From Lyngbya sp. PCC 8106 (GTDB lineage Bacteria; Cyanobacteriota; Cyanobacteriia; Cyanobacteriales; Microcoleaceae), in assembly GCF_000169095.1 (NCBI RefSeq), contig NZ_AAVU01000022.1, positions 37,470 through 101,469 of the forward strand: a stretch of DNA of 64,000 nt, written 5' to 3'. A model generated the notes under the pieces. It searched no databases and had not been told where the DNA came from. It saw only the letters and a list, made by a program, of their open reading frames with translations. Below are positions 17,391 through 24,432 of the stretch, in pieces. The stretch's first letter is position 1, and each line of letters opens with the position of its first letter. Position numbers and translations under genes: made by a program.

Positions 17391-18884
17391 ATGCCGTCTA
17401 TGACCAGTGCCGCATCGGTAAAAACCGAATACGAAGTCATTATTGGGCTAGAAACCCATTGTCAACTCAGTACCGAAACCAAAATCTTTTCGAGTTCCTC
17501 GACTGCCTTTGGTGCCGATCCCAACACCAACATCGATCCGATCTGTCTGGGCTTACCTGGAGTTCTGCCTGTCCTCAACCAAAAAGTCTTAGAGTACGCC
17601 GTTAAAGCCGGATTAGCCCTCAACTGCAAAATTGCTCCCTATAGTAAATTTGATCGTAAGCAATATTTCTATCCTGATCTACCTAAAAATTATCAAATTT
17701 CTCAATTTGATCTCCCAATTGCTGAAAACGGTTGGTTAGAAATCGAGATCGTCGATGAGGATGGAAACGCTACTCGCAAAAAAATAGGCATCACTCGCCT
17801 ACACATGGAAGAAGATGCCGGGAAACTGGTTCACGCCGGAAGTAGTGGTATTTCCGGTTCAACCCACTCAATGGTGGATTACAATCGCGCCGGAATTGCC
17901 CTGATTGAAATTGTCTCCGAACCCGATATTCGTTCGGGAATAGAAGCTGCTGAATACGCCCAAGAATTGCGTCGTATTGTGCGTTATCTGGGGGTTAGTG
18001 ATGGCAATATGCAAGAAGGTTCGCTGCGGTGTGATGTTAATATTTCTGTTCGTCCCGTTGGACAAAAAGAATTTGGCACGAAAGTCGAAATTAAAAATAT
18101 GAACTCTTTTAGTGCTATTCAACGGGCGATAGATTATGAAATCGAACGTCAAATCGAAGCACTTGAAACGGGAGAAAAAATTAGTCAAGAAACCCGCTTA
18201 TGGGAAGAAGGATCGCAACGCACTATTAGTATGCGAAGCAAAGAAGGTTCAAGTGACTATCGTTATTTTCCTGAACCGGATCTGCCTCCGATTGAAGTTT
18301 CACCCGATCAATTAGAAGCCTGGAAAACAGAACTTCCTGAACTTCCTGCCCAAAAACGTCATCGCTATGAAACGGAGTTAGGATTATCCCCCTACGACAC
18401 TCGTGTATTAACGGATGATTGTTCTATTTCTGAATATTTTGAAACCGCAGTTCAAGCGGGTGCTGATACCAAACAAGCTGTTAATTGGGTGATGGGTGAT
18501 ATTACCGCCTATCTCAAAAATGAAAAACTTGCGATTAGTGAAATTGCCCTCAAGCCTGATGGTTTAGCGGAATTAATTGGTTTGATTGATGCCGGAACCA
18601 TTAGCGGTAAAATTGCTAAAGATATTCTCCCTGAGTTGTTAGTCAAAGGCGATTCACCGAAAAAGTTAGTTGAGAAAAAAGGCTTGATTCAAATTTCTGA
18701 CACCGGAGAGTTGGAAAGCATCATTGATGAAGTGTTAGCAGATCATCCCAGTGAAGTTGAAAAATATAAAGCGGGGAAAACCAAGTTGAAAGGCTTTTTT
18801 GTAGGTCAAATTATGAAGAAGACTCAAGGACGTGCCGACCCTAAATTAACCAATCAGTTGTTAGAGAAAAAGTTAAACGCCTAA
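17391..18884 (+). CDS. gatB: Asp-tRNA(Asn)/Glu-tRNA(Gln) amidotransferase subunit B
   Basis: The protein has 497 residues, full length for GatB. GatCAB converts misacylated Glu-tRNA(Gln) to Gln-tRNA(Gln) in organisms lacking GlnRS, including cyanobacteria. GatB holds the kinase-like active site and the tRNA-binding tail. Signatures visible are YEVIIGLETHCQL at the N-terminus, FYPDLPKNYQISQFD, and GIALIEIVSEPD, followed by DVNISVRP and a C-terminal helical YqeY-like domain ending in LLEKKLNA. ATG codons at 17391 and 17400 are both possible starts. The gene is divergent from the GTPase operon, with about 230 bases between them, and is followed by an intrinsic terminator. Confidence 0.97.
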   Translation: MPSMTSAASVKTEYEVIIGLETHCQLSTETKIFSSSSTAFGADPNTNIDPICLGLPGVLPVLNQKVLEYAVKAGLALNCKIAPYSKFDRKQYFYPDLPKNYQISQFDLPIAENGWLEIEIVDEDGNATRKKIGITRLHMEEDAGKLVHAGSSGISGSTHSMVDYNRAGIALIEIVSEPDIRSGIEAAEYAQELRRIVRYLGVSDGNMQEGSLRCDVNISVRPVGQKEFGTKVEIKNMNSFSAIQRAIDYEIERQIEALETGEKISQETRLWEEGSQRTISMRSKEGSSDYRYFPEPDLPPIEVSPDQLEAWKTELPELPAQKRHRYETELGLSPYDTRVLTDDCSISEYFETAVQAGADTKQAVNWVMGDITAYLKNEKLAISEIALKPDGLAELIGLIDAGTISGKIAKDILPELLVKGDSPKKLVEKKGLIQISDTGELESIIDEVLADHPSEVEKYKAGKTKLKGFFVGQIMKKTQGRADPKLTNQLLEKKLNA

Positions 18885-18912
18885 CAAGATTTAACCTCTA
18901 ATTTTGAGTTTT

Positions 18913-18946
18913 TAGCCCTTCTCTAACATCAGGAGGGCTATTTTTT
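18913..18946 (+). terminator. Rho-independent terminator after gatB
   Basis: TAGCCCT and AGGGCTA form a seven-pair stem around a 14-base loop, followed directly by six T. It lies 29 bases after the gatB stop codon. Confidence 0.85.
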
Positions 18947-19430
18947 GTTAGTGTTTTCTAGAGTTCTCAACCTAGACATAGCATATATTACTGTGTATAA
19001 TGAACAGGATCACAAGTTTAAGGTCACACATCTTGAGCGCTTTTATTGCCTCTCTTGTTCAGACTAATGGATTTTACTCCAGTTCACAGATATTAAGGTA
19101 GTCTTGAGACTGATCTTCACTGTTGATAGGACATTCTCACAGTTGGGAAAATGAAACCACAACACCCACAACAAAAATCAACAAGAATTTCAACTCAGAC
19201 GCTTCTAAAGTTGGATAGAGAAGTAGATTTACCTAAAATAACAGGTCTTTTTTTGGAGATGAACCCGACTTCAAAACCGAGGAATAGGTGAGGAATTTCC
19301 CTTAACTGAAGGGTTTCAGGCGTTGATTCCTTTCCTCTGAGTATTTCAATTTTGCTCTCTGACTTCACCGACCTTTACTAAAGCTTTATAAATAACCCGT
19401 CACTCTTTACCAAAGCTTTAAATGAGGGGC
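18947..19430. other. gene-free region before the small-RNA array
   Basis: No convincing gene. A 46-codon open frame at 19151-19291 has no recognisable product and a weak ribosome site. Two near-identical blocks, CTTTACTAAAGCTTTA and CTTTACCAAAGCTTTA (around 19371 and 19407), lie just upstream of the first small-RNA promoter and may be regulator sites: each contains two CTTTA half-sites 11 bases apart. Confidence 0.5.
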
Positions 19431-19459
19431 TTGACCCCACACCCCAAAAAGGCTATATT
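19431..19459 (+). promoter_or_regulatory. sigma70-type promoter of small-RNA copy 1
   Basis: TTGACC, a 17-base spacer and TATATT, followed about seven bases later by the conserved GATGCACCC start region. This is the best-spaced promoter of the five copies; copies 2-5 have TTGACT or TTGACC and TATATT 21 bases apart. Confidence 0.75.
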
Positions 19460-19465
19460 ATGATA

Positions 19466-19521
19466 GTAGATGCACCCTGATGGTAGGGAGAGTTGCCAAA
19501 GCGACTCTCTCTTTTCTTTTG
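19466..19521 (+). ncRNA. tandem small RNA, copy 1
   Basis: A predicted RNA of about 55 nucleotides starts near GATGCACCCTGATGGTAGGG and ends in a hairpin (GAGAGTTGC, CAAA loop, GCGACTCTC) followed by a T-rich tract. A small 5' hairpin (CCCT, GATGGT, AGGG) is perfect in this copy. It is the most diverged of five copies, and its promoter spacing differs. The family is not identified. An untranslated trans-acting RNA is inferred because promoter, 5' element and terminator are conserved with no reading frame between them. Confidence 0.7.
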
Positions 19522-19711
19522 TACAGTTGTGTGAAAAACTTGTGACAGAAAAAATTATCAGATCGTCATCATTGAGAGCGTGATAGTGATGAGAAACTGA
19601 TTCAATTGTATTTATTCTACTTTACAGAGCCTTTACAAGAAAAGGCATATTTTTTTACAGAATCTTTAAAGTAAAACCTTGACTATATAACAGATGTTGA
19701 GACATTATATT

Positions 19712-19771
19712 AATAGATGCACCCAGATGGTAGGGGGAGTTGCTCAAGTGACTCTCTCTATTTCTTTTTTG
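19712..19771 (+). ncRNA. tandem small RNA, copy 2
   Basis: Conserved GATGCACCCAGATGGTAGGG start, then GAGTTGC, TCAA loop, GTGACTC and a T-rich tail. The right stem arm differs from copies 3-5 (GTGACTC instead of GCGGCTC) but still pairs through G-T pairs, so the hairpin is maintained. Confidence 0.75.
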
Positions 19772-19894
19772 TATAAATATCAATTCAAATCATCAATTAA
19801 AAACCTAAACAAAAGCTTCATAATCAAACCCCATTTTTTACAGAATCTTTAAAGTAAAACCTTGACTTGATAATAGAGATTGAGACATTATATT

Positions 19895-19953
19895 AATAGA
19901 TGCACCCAGATGGTAGGGGGAGTTGCTCAAGCGGCTCTCTCTCTTTATTTTTT
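19895..19953 (+). ncRNA. tandem small RNA, copy 3
   Basis: The same 5' block as copy 2, then terminator stem GAGTTGC, TCAA, GCGGCTC and a T-rich tail. TTGACT at 19862 and TATATT at 19889 lie upstream. This copy and copy 4 share the same promoter block. Confidence 0.75.
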
Positions 19954-20074
19954 AGAGCAATATTCATAAAATCCCCTAAAAAACCAAATCAAAGCTTCAT
20001 AATCAAACCTCATTTTTTTACAGAATCTTTAAAGTAAAACCTTGACTTGATAATAGAGATTGAGACATTATATT

Positions 20075-20133
20075 AATAGATGCACCCAGATGGTAGGGGG
20101 AGTTGCTAACGCGGCTCTCTCTCTTTATTTTTT
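20075..20133 (+). ncRNA. tandem small RNA, copy 4
   Basis: Same promoter and 5' block as copy 3. The terminator loop is TAAC instead of TCAA, while the stem arms are unchanged. Variation confined to the loop supports selection on the hairpin. Confidence 0.75.
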
Positions 20134-20253
20134 AGAGAAATATTCATAAGCTTACCTAAAAAACCAAACAAAAGCTTCATAATCAAACCCAATTTTTTAC
20201 AGAATCTTTAAAGTAAAACCTTGACCATATAACAGATGTTGAGACATTATATT

Positions 20254-20312
20254 AATAGATGCACCCAGATGGTAGGGGGAGTTGCTCAAGCGGCTCTCTC
20301 TTTATTTATTTA
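20254..20312 (+). ncRNA. tandem small RNA, copy 5
   Basis: The last copy, 187 bases before the TPR/pentapeptide gene. It has the same 5' block and terminator stem as copy 3, with a slightly different T-rich tail. The promoter block resembles copy 2 (ATATAACAGATGTTGAGAC). Confidence 0.75.
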
Positions 20313-20498
20313 GAGCAATATCAACAAGAACAACTGAGATTAAATACAACAAAAATTAGGCAATCTAAGAATTAATTTTTCGCTACATTTGCCTGAACAG
20401 ACAGAGCAATCATCCAGTAAATCCAAACATTTTGCTCAAGCCCAGAACAAATTTCGGTATAACTGAAGCAGTAAAGACGCTGCTGAAACAAACCAGAG

Positions 20499-21674
20499 AT
20501 GGAAGAACAAGCTGATCAGATATTCAAGCAGGGAATTCTACAATACCAAAGCCAGCAATTTGAAGCCGCCCTGCAAACCTGGCAAAAAGCCCTCACCCAC
20601 TATCACGATCTCAACGATCGTAAACGAGAAGGAGCAACATGGGGTAATCTAGGTGTCGCCTATGAAGCATTGGGAAATCTCGATCAAGCCATCAAATCTT
20701 ATCAGCAACACTTGGCGATCGCAATTGAAATACAAGATCTCAAAGGACAACTCAACGCCTTAGGAAACTTAGGAAATACTTACTACACCCAAGGAGATTA
20801 TCACCAAGCCATTAGCTATCAACAGCAACAGTTAGCTATAGCCCGTCAACTCCAAGATCCCCAAACGACAGCCCAAACCCTCTCCAATTTAGCGATCACC
20901 TACCATACCTTGGGGGAAATTCCCCAAGCCATAGAATACTATCAGCAACAGTTGGCGATCGCCAAGCAAACAAACAACCGCCCCTCTCAAGGAAACGCCC
21001 TCAAAAATTTGAGACTCGCCTATCAAACCCTGGGGGAAGATACACACGCCCAAAACTGCTATCAACAGCAATGGGCTATGCTGCGTCAATGGTTCCTAGA
21101 CGAAAAAAGCGATGAATTCGTGCGAATTGCTCAAATGGTCGGTTTAAACCTGTTTGAAGACCTCGTAGGGGTCGATATGAGCGGTTTTGACCTGTACTAT
21201 GCCGATCTTCAAGGTGTTAATCTCGAAAATGCCAATCTCACCCAAGCCAACTTAGCCCTGGCTGACTTAAGTGGTGCCAAACTCACCACAGCCAACCTCA
21301 CCCAAGCGATTCTTAGCAATGCCAACCTCCGAGATGCCGATCTCAGCCATGCAAATCTTTATCAAGCGGATTTACGAACTAAACTACCTCGTGCTAACCT
21401 AAGCTATGCAAATCTCGAAGAAGCTGATCTCAGTAGCGCTTATCTGCCGCAGGCGAACTTGAGTCATGCCAACTTATCCTCAGCTAATCTAAAATATGCT
21501 GACTTGAGTGGGGTAGATTTAAGAAATGCCAATTTGCAAGACGCCGATTTGAGTCGGGCTGAGTTAAAAGATGCCATTGTTGAGAAGGTTTGCTTTTCAA
21601 AGGCGATCGGAATTTCTCAGCGCATTCAATCTGAATTAGTCGAACGAGGAGCTATTTTTGAGCAGAATGAGTAA
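20499..21674 (+). CDS. TPR and pentapeptide-repeat protein
   Basis: The protein has 391 residues. Residues about 1-190 form tetratricopeptide repeats (WGNLGVAYEALGNLDQAIKSY, LGNLGNTYYTQGDYHQAISY, LSNLAITYHTLGEIPQAIEYY). Residues about 225-370 are pentapeptide repeats A(N/D)Lxx that fold as a right-handed quadrilateral beta-helix. Between them is a cap, MVGLNLFEDLVGVDMSGFDL, and the protein ends with GISQRIQSELVERGAIFEQ. Both the cap and the tail recur in the next gene. There is no signal peptide. The protein probably acts as an intracellular interaction scaffold; no enzymatic domain is seen. Confidence 0.9.
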   Translation: MEEQADQIFKQGILQYQSQQFEAALQTWQKALTHYHDLNDRKREGATWGNLGVAYEALGNLDQAIKSYQQHLAIAIEIQDLKGQLNALGNLGNTYYTQGDYHQAISYQQQQLAIARQLQDPQTTAQTLSNLAITYHTLGEIPQAIEYYQQQLAIAKQTNNRPSQGNALKNLRLAYQTLGEDTHAQNCYQQQWAMLRQWFLDEKSDEFVRIAQMVGLNLFEDLVGVDMSGFDLYYADLQGVNLENANLTQANLALADLSGAKLTTANLTQAILSNANLRDADLSHANLYQADLRTKLPRANLSYANLEEADLSSAYLPQANLSHANLSSANLKYADLSGVDLRNANLQDADLSRAELKDAIVEKVCFSKAIGISQRIQSELVERGAIFEQNE

Positions 21675-21749
21675 TCTTCTGGGCAGATCAATTTAACGCT
21701 GAAAATTACACTCAAACCTAAGATTAGTAACAGATAGTTAAGAACTACA

Positions 21750-22493
21750 ATGACTCGTGTAGAAGGATTATGGCCCCACAATATTAGTCCAAATCGCTTG
21801 GCAGTCTTAGAATGCAAGTTAGCCATTTGGTTGCGATCGCAGGGCTTAAAATCAGAAGTGAAAGTAGAGAATCTGCAAGTTCTCACCCAAAAAGCTGCCG
21901 CTGCTGGATGTGATTTTTCTCAATTGCAAAACCAGATTAAAACGATTATAGAAGCGAAAACAGAAAACCTTTTAGAGTTGGCAGATTTTGTCGGTTTAAA
22001 TCCCTTAGAAGATTTTGCTGGAGCGAGATTATTAGGCGCAAATTTAACAGGTTTAGATTTGAGTGGTGCTGAGTTGAAAGGGGCTTATCTCAGAGGTTCA
22101 GATTTAAGTGATGCGGATTTAAGTAATGCTGATTTGCAAGCTGTTAACCTAAGCGGGGCTGACTTGAGTGGAGCATTATTGAGTGATGCGAATTTAACTC
22201 AAGCTGATTTACATCGAGCGAGTTTAGCGTTAGCGAATTTAAGTGGAGCCAATTTAACAGAAGCCAATTTAACAGAAGCCAATTTAAGTAATTGTAATCT
22301 GAGTAATTGTAATTTAAGTCATGCGATTCTTAAAAATACAAATCTTAATCAAGCGGGTTTAGCGTTAACAAACCTAACAGGTGCAGATTTGACTGGCGCT
22401 AACGTTAAACAGGCGAGAATGTGGCATGATGCGGGTTTATCAGAACAAGTTAAGCAAGATTTAATCAAACGAGGCGCAATTTTTGAGGAGTAA
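21750..22493 (+). CDS. pentapeptide-repeat protein, paralogue of the upstream gene's C-terminal half
   Basis: The protein has 247 residues. About 90 residues of helical N-terminal domain (MTRVEGLWPHNISPNRLAVLECKL) precede roughly 25 pentapeptide repeats (about 95-215). The region before the repeats, FVGLNPLEDFAGARL, and the C-terminal GLSEQVKQDLIKRGAIFEE match the equivalent parts of the protein encoded 75 bases upstream, so the beta-helix and its caps were duplicated as a unit. Cytosolic. The function of this family is generally unknown; a scaffolding role is inferred. Confidence 0.9.
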   Translation: MTRVEGLWPHNISPNRLAVLECKLAIWLRSQGLKSEVKVENLQVLTQKAAAAGCDFSQLQNQIKTIIEAKTENLLELADFVGLNPLEDFAGARLLGANLTGLDLSGAELKGAYLRGSDLSDADLSNADLQAVNLSGADLSGALLSDANLTQADLHRASLALANLSGANLTEANLTEANLSNCNLSNCNLSHAILKNTNLNQAGLALTNLTGADLTGANVKQARMWHDAGLSEQVKQDLIKRGAIFEE

Positions 22494-22527
22494 AACTATC
22501 TTTTAAATTTATGAATTTTTTCAGTAA

Positions 22528-23094
22528 TTAAGGGTTTAAAACTTGTTCAACCGTTAAGTTTAATTCGGTAAAACTCGGTGAATTAATTGTATCTTGTTCT
22601 CGAAATTCTACGCTATCGTAAAACCCCGAAACTAAGGTTAAAACTGAGATTTTTTGCTCTTGCGGATCGATAATCCAATATTCGGGAATTTCTAAAGCCG
22701 CATATTCTGAACGTTTGTAGCGGTAATCATCATCGGGGTTATTAACGCTCACTATTTCAACCGCTAATAAGGGAGGTTCTTCAAGAATTGCTGATGGTAA
22801 TGTTTTGAGAACTTGACGTTGAGTTTCAGTAATTACGATTAAATCAGGAATACGAGATTTTGTAATTCCGGTTCTCACTCCCACATTTCCAGGTCGTACA
22901 GCCCAATCTAACTGTAACCGTTGAATCTCTGCTTTTAAGATATCATAGATTAAACATAAAATTTCAGCGTGTAATCCACTGGCGGGAGGCATCTGAATTA
23001 ATTCTCCGTTCAAGAGTTCATATTTTAAATCGCCACTATCTTTAAAATCAAGATAATCTTGAAAGCTGTAGGTTTGGGTTGCGGTTTCTAGCAT
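22528..23094 (-). CDS. Uma2 family endonuclease-fold protein (DUF820)
   Basis: The protein has 188 residues of the PD-(D/E)xK-fold Uma2 family, which is heavily amplified in cyanobacteria. Visible marks are YELLNGELIQMPPASGLHAEI, a core IPDLIVITE strand (PD of the active site), LLAVEIVSVNN (ExV) and YAALEIPEYWIIDP. The catalytic acidic residues look intact. Nuclease activity is predicted by fold, but the biological target is unknown. It converges on the pentapeptide gene. Three other Uma2 sequences occur in the window, at 23877, 30907 and 38737. Confidence 0.9.
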   Translation of the reverse strand: MLETATQTYSFQDYLDFKDSGDLKYELLNGELIQMPPASGLHAEILCLIYDILKAEIQRLQLDWAVRPGNVGVRTGITKSRIPDLIVITETQRQVLKTLPSAILEEPPLLAVEIVSVNNPDDDYRYKRSEYAALEIPEYWIIDPQEQKISVLTLVSGFYDSVEFREQDTINSPSFTELNLTVEQVLNP

Positions 23095-23205
23095 AGGAGT
23101 TGCTCAACTGCAATTAGGGTGTAATATTATTTTAGCAAAAACTGACTCTACACCATTTAATATAATACCATCCTACCTGTAATAAATGTAAACCTCTCTT
23201 TCCCC

Positions 23206-23385
23206 GAAAGAATTACTTTAGATTATAACTTTGATTGGAACCCCGAAAAAGAAAAGCAAAATATTCGCAAACACCCCTTGAATTTTCCCGGGGCTTCAAC
23301 TGTTTTCCGCGATCGCGATCAATTAACAATCTATGATGAAGAACACCGTCAATTCCCCCAGCAAATATTTCTTAACCGTTGTTGA
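23206..23385 (+). pseudogene. BrnT-like toxin fragment
   Basis: Translation gives NFDWNPEKEKQNIRKH, then ASTVFRDRDQLTIYDEEH, then a stop. This corresponds to the N-terminal and central part of BrnT-type RelE-fold toxins, normally about 90 residues. There is no in-frame ATG and the C-terminal third is missing, and no brnA antitoxin gene follows. It overlaps the 3' end of the opposite-strand gene at 23349. It is read as a decayed toxin-antitoxin remnant. Confidence 0.7.
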
Positions 23386-23825
23386 AATTCTGTATTGGAT
23401 AAATGGGGTTGGATTAAACTTTGTAAATTTTCTGGTGAAACTTTTACAGGTTCATCCTTCCTATCGCGAATATATTTACAATGTTCTGAAATAAAACCCA
23501 CGCCTATTTTTAACCCAGTTAAATCTCCTCCTTGTTCTTCTGAATAATCGGGCTTGAAAATGTATTTAATTGGATAAGGAATCACAGAAATAACTAATCG
23601 AGCTTGTTCAGCACCGACCAGAGAACCAATAAAGATAGAATCTGGGCAATTCGGATCTCTATGTCTGAATAATCGAGAAGAAAACGCTGTCTTATTAAGA
23701 CATAAGCACATAGCTATGGCTTGCGTTTGAGTCAAACCCAAGGAATGCCAGAAAACATCTACCTTGATGTTGTCTCCGTAGAGACTACTATTTTTGTTCT
23801 TATGAGCGACTTTAGATTCTATCAT
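23349..23825 (-). CDS. hypothetical protein
   Basis: A 158-residue protein not recognised as a family. It has a Cys-rich central helix (AIAMCLCLNKTAFSSRLF), a beta-rich middle (SIFIGSLVGAEQARLVISVIPYPIKYIF), and a mixed-charge C-terminus. There is no signal peptide or membrane segment. No clear ribosome-binding site is seen before the ATG. Its last dozen codons overlap the end of the brnT-like remnant on the other strand, so the current stop may be secondary. It sits in a decayed region and could be a genuine orphan or a remnant. Confidence 0.45.
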   Translation of the reverse strand: MIESKVAHKNKNSSLYGDNIKVDVFWHSLGLTQTQAIAMCLCLNKTAFSSRLFRHRDPNCPDSIFIGSLVGAEQARLVISVIPYPIKYIFKPDYSEEQGGDLTGLKIGVGFISEHCKYIRDRKDEPVKVSPENLQSLIQPHLSNTEFQQRLRNICWGN

Positions 23826-23876
23826 GGGACGTTTGATTAGAATAGACGAATTGATATAATGATGATAGATTACACT

Positions 23877-24109
23877 TCATTCTTCGGGTGCTGCTGCGGC
23901 TCGGAGTTGAGCAACTAAAGCTTTGGCTTTTTATCGTTGCGGCTCGGTGGGTTTACTCGAATATTCTCCGCCATTAGTATCACAGGGAAACTCCATCACA
24001 ATGATCGGAAATCCCCCGGATCGATATCATTAACCGGATTATCGGGTAGTTGAAAGTCATCAAGTAAAGGTTCCCAAGTAATTTCTCAGCGGGTGCGATG
24101 AGATGCCAT
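23877..24109 (-). pseudogene. decayed Uma2 gene, relative of the copy at 30907
   Basis: Read leftward from an ATG at 24109, fragments of the Uma2 protein of 30907-31614 appear in order: EITWEPLLDDFQLPDNPVND, then after a large deletion FPIIVMEF with EYSSKPTEP, then after another deletion LVAQLRAAAAPEE and a stop. The intact copy has EITWELLPDDFKLPDDPVDN, FPVIVMEF, EYSSKPTYP and LVAQLRAAGIEPEA. Several internal stops and frame changes make it non-functional. It precedes a copy of the ffh 5' region exactly as the intact copy precedes ffh. Confidence 0.85.
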
Positions 24110-24192
24110 CGCGTGCTTACCGTCAGGAGAGAAGTACAAAAGTCTATCTGTATTATTATATTAACAAAATTATTATATTAACTCTGAGATTC

Positions 24193-24395
24193 AGACTCAA
24201 AATAGCCCCTAAACCGCTAAAATAGATCGACTTGGGGATCAGCCGAATCAAATTAGGGATTATCATAATAAAAGTCGAGTCACAGATGACTCTGTTCCCA
24301 GCGGCCTCCTGTGACCCATAGCCCATTTGCTGCACGAAAAAATCACCAATTATGTTCGACGCCCTTGCTGAACGCTTAGACTCCGCTTGGAAAAA
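24193..24395 (+). repeat. 203 bp duplicate of the ffh promoter and first codons (copy A)
   Basis: Almost identical to 31677-31879, with the same internal coordinates throughout (offset 7484 bases) and differences only at about 24208-24210. It contains the whole ffh upstream region and the first 14 codons, then breaks abruptly inside an A run at 24391-24395. The left edge continues, with much lower similarity, into the decayed Uma2 gene. Confidence 0.95.
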
Positions 24396-24432
24396 CCTCA
24401 CCATTCAAGTCGGCAGAATTGCTAAGATTTAA
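24352..24432 (+). pseudogene. truncated ffh 5' fragment (26-codon frame)
   Basis: This reads MFDALAERLDSAWKN like Ffh, then departs into LTIQVGRIAKI and a stop at 24430. It retains the ffh upstream region and so may still be transcribed, antisense to the 3' end of the RTX gene. It cannot encode a functional Ffh. Confidence 0.85.

Larger units (their letters stand above)
19651..20312 (+). repeat. tandem repeat of about 180 bp units carrying small-RNA copies 2-5
   Basis: Four direct units start near 19651, 19834, 20014 and 20193. Each begins with TTTTTTACAGAATCTTTAAAG, continues through a promoter-like TTGAC(T/C)/TATATT pair and an RNA-plus-terminator module, and ends with a variable spacer containing AAAGCTTCATAATCAAAC (absent from the last). 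Spacing between RNA starts is 183, 180 and 179 bases. Unit sequences are nearly identical except in the terminator loop and 3' spacer. Confidence 0.88.

Noticed and set aside
19151..19291. 46-codon open frame upstream of the small-RNA array
   Set aside because: Only a weak ribosome site and no recognisable sequence; length is within chance expectation.
19640..20225. NtcA or HLR1 (RpaB) box in the small-RNA promoters
   Set aside because: NtcA needs GTA-N8-TAC, while here the order is TAC-N-GTA; HLR1 half-sites are ten bases apart, while here the spacing is eleven. Only a generic OmpR-type reading is kept.
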